From positions 1 to 25,130 of the forward strand of contig CAXIUT010000114.1 in NCBI GenBank assembly GCA_964035545.1: a stretch of DNA of 25,130 nucleotides, read 5' to 3'. The position numbers and the translations under genes are program-made. Below are positions 10,132 through 19,477 of the stretch, piece after piece. The stretch is from Bugula neritina. Taxonomy: Eukaryota; Bryozoa; Gymnolaemata; Cheilostomatida; Bugulidae. The number at the start of each line of letters is the position of its first letter. Position 1 is the stretch's first letter. Under the pieces are notes generated by a model. It was not told the origin of the DNA. It did not search any database and was given only the letters and a program-made list of their open reading frames with translations.

Positions 10132-10931
10132 CAAAATCTGAAAGGAAGCTTTCGACTATTGACATTTTCATTCACAACTACTCCTTCCTAACTAAAAGTA
10201 ACTCCATGATCTTTCTTTTCCTTATTTTCAATTCTAATCTTGCTCTCTTCTCCTTCTCTCTTTTTCTTCTGAGGAACATAGCCCTTGTCTAACATATCCA
10301 CATCAAACTACAAAGGTTTAGGCTTTAGCCTCTCGCTATCTATCTAAAAATATTATTCATCTTTCCTATCTGCCATGAACTATCCACATAAAGGTCTTCC
10401 ACATTTTTGCTGAAAATTCTATTTCAGGGTTCTATATTGTGCAGAATGTCCTCGAAGTTCCTTTCCCTTACCTATACTATTTTTATTTGATTCTTTTGGT
10501 TTGTTTATGCGTTTATCATTTTGATGGGTTGGTTTTACAACTTTTTTCTTTTCTTCTGCTTTTCTGATCTGTTCTTCTTTTCTATGTTTTTCTTCCATTT
10601 TCTTCTTTTTGTGCATTGACTCGATTATTTACTAGTCATTTTATTCAAATCTATTACTATCATCTCTACCATCGTTATCTGGATCTGAATAGGTGTAATA
10701 GGCTTGATTGATCATTTTTTGAGGCTCTTCATTGATAAAGTTACTTTCAGCTAGTTCTTGCTGAGGCAAAGGTTCAATATTTCCAGATTTAGTTCCCTTG
10801 ATGGGCTAGTTGTCGTTCAAAGAGTGAATGAGTTGTTTGTTAGGAAGAGGATTAGTATGAGCTGAATTAGATTTTGCTATTGAGAATTGATTGTTAGTAG
10901 TAGATATCACAACTCCCCTTTTTTTACTCAT
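10119..10931 (-). CDS. Unrecognised charged protein (270 aa)
   Basis: The frame starts MSKKRGVVISTTNNQFSIAK and runs intronless for 270 aa to TGA. The middle is a highly charged Lys/Glu helix (MEEKHRKEEQIRKAEEKKK, about residues 113-131). After it come a Cys pair (QKCGRPLCGQF) and a basic, probably disordered tail ending KLPFRFWDLS. I recognise no family; a nuclear or RNA-associated role is conceivable from the composition but is only a guess. The final DLS and the stop lie in the last copy of the 33-bp repeat. The start is the first ATG in the frame. Confidence 0.7.
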
Positions 10932-11103
10932 TTTTCTTATATATTAACTATCAATAATCAATATAATCTAATAGTTCATTTGACAATAAATACCTCACTA
11001 GCTATCAATCATATTACTATTCTCATTTAAAACATAAGATCTTGAGAAACATTTCAATGAAGAGTATTTGAATGATAAATTAAATCTTTGATTATAATAG
11101 TTG
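10932..11103. promoter_or_regulatory. Bidirectional promoter region, charged protein / ASCC2-like
   Basis: A 172-bp AT-rich gap between divergent starts must hold both promoters. I see no recognisable motif. Confidence 0.45.
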
Positions 11104-13580
11104 ATGGGAAAGAAAGGAAAATACAGACAGCAATAAGAAGAAGAACAGCCTAAAAAGAAAACTATGATCACTGAATAACAACTCATGGATAAAACTCACA
11201 TGGATAAAACATAGTTTATTCCACTACTACCCTCAGAATCATTATATCCTCCTTTCATCTATAACTCATACTCAGAAACTGCCCTCGAAAAAATAGTATC
11301 CGATCTCAACTACCTCCTCTACACCACTTTCAAATAGTTCTGGGCTACTCTACTCTACAACCCGACTCTCAAACACTGCCTATCATCCTGTCTCACCTAC
11401 CTTCATAGACGATGGCTCAACAACTACGTTTTTTCAAAGCAATCCTTTGACGAGTTTTAAAAAGAGGAAATTTGCCAATAAAACTATGGACAGGTGAAAT
11501 AACAGATGTCATACTAGACAACATAAGGATTAACCAAAGTTATTCTCTTAATCTACCATAGAATAGTCAGTTTTAATTCTTAAAATAGCTAACTATCAAT
11601 GCTCTACAAAATACCATAGTAAATAACAACTAAGTACCTCATAGATGTCCCTAGACTTCTATAAATATGCTAAATATTTGGATAAAGTAATGGTCATATA
11701 GTTAAATATATAATTAAAATGTACGCAAATACAAGAAAAGACTTTTTCAATGAAATAACCAATACAGTATTGCCTCTACTTTTTAGAAAAGTCTAATAAC
11801 TGATTAGAACAACCAAAGGTCAAACAGATAGATAATAATATGGCATTAATTTTAGTTATCAAAGGCTGGCAGGGATGAAACTGAGTCAAGGATAATAATA
11901 GCTACAAAAGAAGACAAATATTCTAATGCAATATCTTAGTTTTATCTCTATGATTGGTTCTTTGATAAAATTCTTTCCTTAAGACTGCAAAGACCATTGC
12001 TACTACAACTCACAAGTTCATGTTTTGTTTTAAAACATATTTTTGTAGTTATAAGTAGCATACAAGAGTTGGAACTATCAATCCCAATAGATAAAGTTTT
12101 TAGGAATGATTAATACAGTAACCAAAAGATGTATTGACTATTTTGTTTAATATTTCAAAAGATGCAACTAGATTTTAGTTGAAAAACATAAGACTCATTA
12201 TCTATAAGCCTATGTACTTAGCTTATAAAGGATATTTAAAGATTTCGGGAGAAGATTAAACATAGGCAAAAAGAATCAAAATAGAAATTTACTTATGTAC
12301 AAAAATAATACAAAAATAATTTGATATTCACAGTATGCTACATAACATTTATAAAATTGATATTGACTATTAGTGCTATCAATTCAACCTCTAGTATCTC
12401 AAAGATATCATCATTTCATTCGATAATTAATTCAAATAATAGTATCTGGCTGAGGAATAACCCAGGCAGTAATAAATAGAATAATAAACTCAACCAGATC
12501 TTCAAAAACAAGAATAAATATCCCCTTAAAATAAAATCAATTCATAAAAATAATTAAAAAAGAAGTAATAAAAGGAGTCAAAGAAGAAGGAATAAAAGGA
12601 GTCAAAGAAGAAGTAAAAGAAGGAGTAAGAGAAGGAGTAAGAGAAGGAGTAAAAGAAGGAGTAAGAGAAGGAGTAAGAGAAGGAGTAAGAGAAGGAGTAA
12701 AAGAAGGAGTAAGAGAAGGAGTAAGAGAAGGAGTAAAAGAAGGAGTAAGAGAAGGAGTAAGAGAAGGAGTAGTAAGATGTGAATATAAATAAAAAAGAGA
12801 AAGAGGTAATGAAAGATGATATGGCGTCATTATAGTTATTAGTACCAAAAAGAATGAGAAGTGAAGATTACTACTAAAAATTATATGCGAATTTTAACAA
12901 AAATTATTATAAAGGATAGTATGATGATGATTATGATTAAATAGCTGATCATGATAAACGTCCTCTCTTCTATGAGTAAGATTCTTCCAGCTAATAAGAA
13001 GAGGAAAAATAAAAAAGACTTGTTAGTAACTCAAAATATCTAGAACATATCAACAGCATTCATCATCATAAATATTAAGTCAACAGGCAAGAAGTCAGAT
13101 AAAAATATATCAATCAGCCCAAATATGGAAGAACCCATCATGAAGATACTAAAAATAATCCAAATACCAGCTACAATTGTAACAAAAACAACAATACTAA
13201 CAAAAACAACAATACTAACAATAATAATAGTAATAGTAATAACAACAATAACAGTAACAACAACAATAACAGTAACAACAGTAGTAATAGCACAAAGAAC
13301 ACAAAATATGCTATAAAAAAATGATAAAAATGTTGATCAAAACAAGAAAAAATACGTATAAAAAAGGTCATAGATCAAAGAAGAATTTTAGTAGGAAGAC
13401 AAAAGGTGTGAGTACAGATAAAAAGAGGAGTTGGGATAAAAGGAGTAAGAGCAAAGAGGAGGTCAAGGCTACAAGAAAAGCAATAAAAGTTATGCCTATA
13501 AGCCTAAAGATAAGCATGAAAATAATGATAAGGGCAGAAACAAAAACAAAACAAAATAGTATAAAGAAAAAAGATATTGA
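11104..13580 (+). CDS. ASCC2: ASCC2-like protein (ASC-1 complex subunit 2)
   Basis: The start MGKKGKYRQQQEEE is the first ATG after an in-frame TGA at 11089. The N-terminal half matches ASCC2: FKQFWATLLYNPTLKHCL, LIYHRIVSFNSQ, and especially YLIDVPRLLQICQIFGQSNG (family F-x-D-V/I-P-x-L-L-D-I-C-x-L-Y/F-G-x-x-N). The C-terminal half has an (EKEQ)n run, then YYKGQYDDDYDQ, like the Y-x-D-E-Y-D-D-x-Y-D segment of animal ASCC2, an Asn-rich stretch and a basic tail. ASCC2 works with the helicase ASCC3 in disassembly of collided ribosomes and in alkylation repair; its CUE domain binds ubiquitin, and I could not recognise one here. Two introns are needed: a clear 19-nt one at 13272-13290 and a frame change between 12131 and 12333, best explained by 12214-12241. 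With both, 809 aa. Confidence 0.8.
12214..12241 (+). other. Probable 28-nt intron in ASCC2-like gene (position uncertain)
   Basis: The frame used upstream hits TGA at 12322, while the next frame is open from 12110 to the (EKEQ)n region, so an intron with length 1 mod 3 must lie between. GT-AG candidates that fit are 12131-12161 (31 nt), 12214-12241 (28 nt) and 12297-12333 (37 nt). The 28-nt option gives the most protein-like join (LQAY/ISGEDQTQAKRIK). None has the usual 19-20 nt. Confidence 0.4.
12543..12772 (+). repeat. 12-bp coding repeat encoding (EKEQ)n
   Basis: A GAGTAAGAGAAG-type 12-bp unit, with AAA/AGA variants, repeats inside the ASCC2-like frame and encodes about 13 rounds of EKEQ/KKEQ. 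Every Gln is a TAA codon. It predicts a long charged single helix between the conserved N-terminal domain and the C-terminal part. Confidence 0.9.
13178..13300 (+). repeat. AAC/AAT trinucleotide run encoding poly-Asn
   Basis: Imperfect AAC, AAT and AGT triplets encode an N/S-rich stretch of the ASCC2-like protein. It contains many GTAA...AG combinations, so the exact borders of the second mini-intron are ambiguous. Confidence 0.85.
13272..13290 (+). other. 19-nt intron in ASCC2-like gene
   Basis: This reads GTAACAACAGTAGTAATAG. It shifts the frame from one ending at TGA 13322 to one that runs NDKNVDQNKKKYVQKRSQ to the stop at 13580. A 25-nt alternative within the same triplet run would also restore the frame. 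Confidence 0.65.
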
Positions 13581-13671
13581 TTTAACTCTTGAATTTCATT
13601 AGTATTAATAAAGAGTATTATTTGTTAAATTTATTTAAATTAATAAAATATTCAGAAGAATGTACTAACAA

Positions 13672-14639
13672 TCATTGTTTATTCAACCTATCTAATTCTC
13701 TATTCAATATTTATTCTGTATTTTACGACAGAACTTCAACTTCTTTCCTTAAATTGTTATAAAATCTCATCTTTATAAAAGATTAAGTCTCTTTTGCCTT
13801 TCTCTTTTCATTGCCAGTTTAAATATGTTTTTTATCCTCAACTCCTATCTATTTTTAGTTTTTTACACTACTACAATGATTGCTTTATTTTATCTGTGGA
13901 ATAAAAGGAACCTACTCATATCTACTATTTATTTAATGGTAAAATTTATTCAAAAACTGCTTATTTCCTATATTTTTACCTGACTTTGAGTCAAAAATAT
14001 TTCCTATAAATTTTTATAAATATTGATTCAAGTTATCTTCTACATCTATATCTTTTTAGATAACTATTGATCTCTTTTAGTTAATAACTCTTTCAATAGT
14101 TAGTAGTATATTTTTGAGGTCCATTTTCAAATTATTTTATTTTCTCTTTATTTGATATATATTTTTTACTTTATCAATAATCATTTTCAAAGGAACCACT
14201 ATTTCTTCAGATTAAGGCATTTAGATAATAATATTTTGAGACTAACTAAATAGTTTAAACTTCTCTTGACTTCTAAAGTATGGAAGTTTAATCTTCTTGG
14301 ATAAAAATTTTATATCCTCTTTTGACTATGAAATCCCATGAAGATACCTTTCAATAGATAAAGATAATGATTTCTATACTAGTTAAGAGTTACATCTTCA
14401 AATTTAAGAAATCTAAATGATCGAACCAAAGATGCCCTACTCACTTATTTCTATTTACAATCATCCCCTTTCTCTCGACTTCTCAAATTCTTTAAAACTT
14501 CCTCTCTCTTACTACATTTATTTTGTTTTATTCTGGACATTTTGCTTGTCTTCATCATAAAGGATTTATTCATTTTAGATAGAAAAGAAGAATTAAACAT
14601 CTACCCGTCATATTGAGACAAATCTGTTTGCATAGCCAT
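13672..14639 (-). CDS. Unrecognised Lys-rich protein (315 aa)
   Basis: Two exons (14639-14394 and 14373-13672) join across a 20-nt intron to 315 aa, starting MAMQTDLSQYDGQMFNSSF. The join gives RFLKFEDKSLSLSIERYLHG, a smooth continuation. The protein is basic and predicted mostly helical, with long Ile/Leu/Lys stretches (about residues 150-200) that may form coiled coils. I recognise no domain. A second 20-nt GT-AG look-alike at 13960-13979 is read as coding here, because splicing it out leads to a TGA after about 15 codons. It converges with the ASCC2-like gene (91 bp between stops) and shares a 109-bp divergent promoter with the BFR1-like gene. Confidence 0.65.
14374..14393 (-). other. 20-nt intron in the Lys-rich protein gene
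   Basis: On the minus strand this reads GTAACTCTTAACTAGTATAG. Removal joins KFED to KSLSLSIERYL and makes the coding length divisible by three. Confidence 0.85.
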
Positions 14640-14748
14640 CTCTTTTTGTCCTTTTTTGCTTGGAAACAAAGAATTTACCTTTATCATCTTTGTAGAAGAA
14701 TAGAATATATCAATTAGATTTCATTATTTAATTTCATTATTTATAGCC
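14640..14748. promoter_or_regulatory. Compact 109-bp bidirectional promoter
   Basis: Only 109 bp separate the divergent ATGs of the Lys-rich gene (-) and the BFR1-like gene (+). The right half is a near-repeat of TTTCATTATTTA. No further element is recognised. Confidence 0.5.
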
Positions 14749-16468
14749 ATGAGTAGATACGCTTAAAAAAAGGTCTCCTACAAAGCCAAAGAACAAATCT
14801 CCTCCAAGTATGGTTTCGAATACGACTAAAGCACTATCAACTACCGCACCTAAATACCTGACTTTCCATAAAAAACAAAAAATAGACCTGATGATAAAAA
14901 CAAACTCAAAAAGATACAGTAGATTGATGATAAAATTCAAAAGCTAAAATAATCAAGACAGTAAAAGAAGTCTGAGATAAAGAAGTTAAACTCATCGTTC
15001 GATGAAGAAATAAATGAATACAAGGATCAAGTATCTTTGGGAAGAAGATGTATTGAAGTGCTAGAATTTGATATTGAGAAAATAGGCTATGAGATAGGTA
15101 GAAAGAGTGGAATAATAAAAAGATTTCAGAGTAGAGCATAAGATTTTGTTTCTAATATCAGATAGTTAAAAAATAAAACTAGAGGGAACAAAAAAATGAA
15201 TAAGACTTATGATGAGATGACCAATAGAGAACTAGATAACTAGAAATCAAGAATATAAAGTATAATGTCAACAAAAATATTAAATAAAAAAGAATAAACT
15301 TAACTAAACAACAAATTACTTAAGATAGATAGAATAAAAGTAGAACCAAATAGAAATATATTTAATAATGATAATCCTGAAGAACAAAAAAAGATAATAG
15401 AATTATAAGACTAAATTAAATCTATTAGAGATAAGTAACATAAAGTCAAAAATGAAAGAAATAATCTTTTCCAAGAAAAAGATTAACTAGAATTAAAAAT
15501 ATAAGATATCAGGTAAGATATTCAAGATATCATTGATAAACTTAAAGAAGTAGCATAGGTAGCTGATTCTAACTAAGATGTAAAAAAGTTATCATAATAG
15601 TCAAAAAAAATTAAATAATCTATTTATAAACTTAGATAAGATATAGCTAAAATAAACTCAGATTATTAATAAAAAGTAAAATAGTATTAAACAGAACAAT
15701 AAAAGATAAAATGGATAGCTTGGGCTACTAAAATTCAATAGAAAAGAAGATAAGAGTGGGATTAGTAAAAAGCATAAAGAAAAAAACAAAAATTAAGATA
15801 AAAAAATGCATAAAAATAAGGTAAAACTAAAGATAATAACAAAACTAAAGATGGTAAAAACAAATGATGATAAAAAATAATAGTAAAAACCTCAATATTA
15901 AAGAAAAATAATCAATAAAAATCAAAAATAAATAGATACTTGTACTTTCTTGATTGATTATTGTAAAAGACTTTATCCAACCTCACCTTCTAACTTTAAA
16001 GGAATTAAATAAAGACAATAAGTTAATATCGATAATGAACTTAAAAAAGGTCAATGGGCTAAATAAAAAGGAGTTTCGATTGTTTAATGCAAAAAGAAAA
16101 AAGGAGATGAATAAGAAACATCAAAAGTCAAATATAATAGAAAAAAACATCAAAAATAAAAAGACTAAGATTAATAAATAGTACCAACTAATCGATTCTC
16201 TCATAATTACTTTACTGCTCAATCTTTCGACTCAGTTAAAGTACTTCCTCCAGCAAAAGTATAGTAACTTGAGGCAATAATTAAAGATCTCTAAGATAAA
16301 GTTGAATACTACTTGAGTCACCCTCAAGAAAGTGTTGAACAGAAATTTGCTAAAGACAAGCACTTTGTCGAAAAAGCAGTTCAAAACTAAGAAACAAAAC
16401 CAAAATATAACAAGTATAAACCTCAAAACAAGAGTGTAATTAACAACGATGACTTCCCAAGTCTATGA
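14749..16468 (+). CDS. BFR1-like coiled-coil mRNP protein, with unresolved frame junction
   Basis: The first frame (14749-15867) encodes about 372 aa, almost all Lys/Gln/Glu-rich coiled coil. It begins MSRYAQKKVSYKAKEQ, has NRPDDKNKLKKIQQIDDKIQ near residue 45 as in the BFR1 family, and holds KIKWIAWATKIQQKR near 325. It stops at TGA TGA. The next frame (+1) is open through this point and encodes QIDTCTFLIDYCKRLYPT, resembling the E-I-x-x-C-x-x-L-I-x-Y-L block of BFR1-type proteins, then a helical tail ending NDDFPSL at 16468. I treat both as one gene, but no GT-AG segment of the right length joins them. BFR1 in yeast is a polysome- and mRNP-associated protein of the ER and cytoplasm. Two overlapping genes (second ATG at 15851) remain possible. 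Confidence 0.6.
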
Positions 16469-16556
16469 TTGAACCCTTAGTAAATTCATCTAAAATACTA
16501 TAAATAAATATTAATGTTAATAGATAAAATTAATCATAATAACAAATATATTAAAA

Positions 16557-18218
16557 TCACAACTATTTCTTTTTATTTTTTACCATATTAACACAAACTA
16601 ATTCCTGAAGTAGATGATTTTTTTTAATATTTTAATCCTCTTTCAGATTTACTCCTAATTTTTTCCATAAAAGCTTTATATCTTTTCTTGATAAATCAGC
16701 CTTCAAATACTTTTTATATAGTCTCTTCAAATCGTCTTCACTTATTCCCTCACTAAACTATCGAAAAAGCTTATCTACTGAAACCCTTAATTCTCTACAT
16801 TTATTCATAAGTTATATCTTGAATTCATTTATTTTTATCTCATTTTTAGCTGTCATTAATATTAGCTAAAAAAACAACTTTTTTGTACTTAAATCAGTAT
16901 CACTTAAAGATTCAACAAATCTATTTTTTTATATCAAGTTAAACTAATTTTAACAAACGTCAAATATTTAACAAAATTCATTAAAAGATAATCTTGCATT
17001 TTCCTTAGAATATCTTCTAAAAAGTAAATAAACCTAATTCATACTTAGATGATATCCAAATTCTTCGAAATAATCTTTAAAGTTAGAGGCCAAAATAGTA
17101 CCATTTTTATCTTTAGGCAAAGTATCATAAAATAAAACAGGATAAAAGTCAGGACATAGACATAATTATATCCTCAACTCTTAAGTTTTCCATTCAATCA
17201 TTAGAATCTCCTTAAGTTTCAATAAAATCAAACATATATTTCTTCTATATAACAGCTATTATTGACTTACTTTTGATACTAACTTTATTTTGTGATTAGA
17301 ATCTATCCTATGTATATGCTTCTATATTGATTTTTTCTTTCTAATAGCTCCATCATAGTTGTATATAGGACGATGCAAACAGTCATAAAATTAAGGTCTC
17401 ATCATCATCCTCGATTTTTTAGATGATAAAGGCTTTATATCTTTGTACGATTGACAAGATAGTAGAGATTTAGGACTTGTTGGACAAGTTATCATCGTAC
17501 TTATTTTGTTGAATTTACAAGCACTATCCTAATTCATAGTTTTAATTTTTTCCGAAAGACAACCCGTCCATAATGATTTCAACCTCTAAGCAGTTATATT
17601 ACCTGTAATCTTCAAATATCTAGTAAAAAATTAACTTTTATTTATCTCTTCATCTTAATCATCCCAAAACTATCTATTATTAAACTCACCTAAAAGTTCA
17701 CAATCTAAATCTCCATTTTAATCAGTCATTTCGGCTATCCATTTAATTAATTCTTCTGAATCAAGTTAAATTTTAGAACAATAGTGATGAATAGACATAT
17801 CTAGTTCCAATATTTTGACAATAATGTTAAGCAAATAGTTTGGAATAGCACCAATTGCTTACCTTTAGACTGCCATCTTAGCTAAAAGACGATCTTCTTT
17901 ACTCAAAAGTAAAGTAGAAAATTCAACGAAAGATAAACTACATAATATACAAACATACTTCAAACTACTATTATGACTATTCCATCTTACAGATTGTTCC
18001 AACGACTCCACCATATCTTCTTGAACTTTCAAAAAATCACAAAGTTGTTTAAAGCCGATCACTTTTTTATCTTTTGCAACGGATAAATAAGCATCTTTTA
18101 AGTTGAAAGTAATTTCATGGTTTATTTCTTGTCTAAGAATCTCCATTTAGTTCTCAGCTTAACTAATAAAACTGATAGTATCGATGATTTTTCGTTAAGC
18201 TTCAGTCATATTGATCAT
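16557..18218 (-). CDS. EF-hand-like protein (553 aa)
   Basis: This intronless frame starts MINMTEAQRKIIDTISFISQ (a second ATG follows three codons later) and ends at TGA, 553 aa. Two regions look like EF-hands. One is DSEELIKWIAEMTDQNGDLD near residue 152, with a D-x-N-x-D-x-D loop. The other is DYFEEFGYHLSMNQVYLLFR, then RYSKENARLSFNEF, near 381, where the loop has lost its first Asp. The remainder is helical with scattered Cys (QLCLCPDFYPVLF). It may be a calcium-responsive or structural EF-hand protein; function unknown. Its start is 22 bp below the stop of the ORC1-like gene on the same strand, so the promoter probably lies inside that gene. A 20-nt intron look-alike at 17670-17689 must stay unspliced to keep the frame. 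Confidence 0.7.
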
Positions 18219-18240
18219 ATTCTACGATTTAAATAATTAA

Positions 18241-19412
18241 TCACTAATCATAATCGATCAAAAGTTTTATTCTAAAACACTTGAACATGCCCTTAATAGA
18301 CTTTCCCAAAGAAATCAACCCTTGTTCTTCCATTTCCTTCAAAAGAATAGTCAAATTGCCCTGAACTACTCCGAATTGACTCAAAACATCAAACATGTCC
18401 TTTTCTAAACATTCTCCCTTATTCTTTTTAAGATATTCTATTATTTTAGAATACAAAGATGGCAACTAGTTAGCTTTGTGTCTTATATTTATCTTTTAAT
18501 CCCATAGCTTTTGCACTTAGTTGATAGTTATTTGTCCCTTATTATCACTTTCAAGATGAATACTTACTGCCTTATGTAAAATTTAAAGAATAGTTCTCAT
18601 ATCGCTGCTATGATGAGCCAGTTTCTTACAAACAAACATCAAAGAATGATGAGAAAAATATTTGCATCCTTCCAATCTCTCATCTAAAATCTATTTAATT
18701 TGTTCATAAGAGTAAGGTTTAAAAACTAAACGATTATCACCCATTCTAGAATTAATTTTTCCAGATAATTTTTCAGGAAAATCCATTGTATTAGCAATGA
18801 TTATGAGACCCAATTTCGAAGTAGCCTGGAAAACCCATTCAAACAAATTATAAAATATTTTTTGATCCTTAGTTAGTAAGAAATCAACTTAATCTATCAC
18901 TATTATCAAAGGATTTTTTAATCGACTTAAAGCATTTGAAATAAGACTTTAATATCCTCCCTTTTTTATTAAATTATCTTCTTTAGATAGTATATTCCAA
19001 ATAGATCTAAAGACGTCTTCAGGTCTTTTGAGTGTCATTGCATTGATAAAACCAAAATTTACCCTTTTTACATAGTGATTGCTCAATCTTTTGAGGATCT
19101 CCATGGTTGAAGCAGTTTTTCCGATTCCTGGTATACCTGAAATATCTGTCTTAACAATTGGGTACATAATGTTTTTGCATTAATACGATTCATCATACAA
19201 TCCTGAATGAACTGACTGATCACCTATTTTTATTCATTTCTACCCACTATTTCATCAGGAATGTAATTGCTAGTCAATCGATTGATATTCCATTTGACTT
19301 TAGGAAGTTAATTCTTAATTATTGATCCTATAGTGGTCTCATTGTTTTTTGATGGCATTGATTTACTCTTTATAGTCTTTTTTTAACATAAAGTCCTACG
19401 ATTTTTCATCAT
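18241..19412 (-). CDS. ORC1/CDC6-like AAA+ replication-initiation protein
   Basis: Two exons (19412-19166, 19145-18241) give 383 aa. After NYIPDEIVGRNEQ comes LYISGIPGIGKT, the ORC1-type Walker A (about 84-92), then LIIVIDQVDFLLTKDQ as Walker B (about 160-170), LIIIANTMDFPEKL as sensor 1 and SRMGDNRLVFKPYSYEQIKQ as the sensor-2-side block. These follow the ORC1/CDC6 pattern (I-A-N-T-M-D-L-P-E; S-R-h-G-x-x-R-h-x-F-x-P-Y). A winged helix probably fills residues 280-383. The family loads MCM helicases at origins in the nucleus. It lacks the BAH domain of full ORC1, so it may be CDC6 or one of the ORC1 paralogs typical of ciliates. The Walker B Glu is Gln, encoded by TAA. The start is the first ATG of the frame, 65 bp from the divergent DnaJ start. 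Confidence 0.88.
19146..19165 (-). other. 20-nt intron in ORC1/CDC6-like gene
   Basis: On the minus strand this reads GTACCCAATTGTTAAGACAG. Splicing produces AKTLYISGIPGIGKT, exactly the expected entry into Walker A, and makes the coding length divisible by three. Confidence 0.93.
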
Positions 19413-19477
19413 TTTATATGAGAATTGATTACATCGCTCCTATCACAAAAATAAGTACGTATAATTATTTTGTTGAT
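19413..19477. promoter_or_regulatory. 65-bp divergent promoter, ORC1-like / DnaJ
   Basis: Only 65 bp lie between the ORC1-like start (19412, -) and the likely DnaJ start (19478, +). If the DnaJ protein instead began at the upstream in-frame ATG at 19418, the gap would be 5 bp, which argues for 19478. Confidence 0.5.

Noticed and set aside
12537-12848. Minus-strand frame with LTPSLTPSF repeats
   Set aside because: It is the antisense of the (EKEQ)n coding repeat inside the ASCC2-like gene.
13171-13371. Minus-strand poly-Leu/Val frame
   Set aside because: It is the antisense of the AAC/AAT triplet run that encodes poly-Asn in the ASCC2-like gene.
15954-16181. Independent small protein MIIVKDFIQPHLL
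   Set aside because: It is an out-of-frame shadow of the BFR1-like second frame and lies within its conserved block.
18949-19167. A separate start (MYPIVKTDISG) for the ORC1-like protein
   Set aside because: The ATG and first codons lie in or beside a 20-nt intron. Spl­icing gives the family-typical LYISGIPGIGKT and a longer N-terminus.
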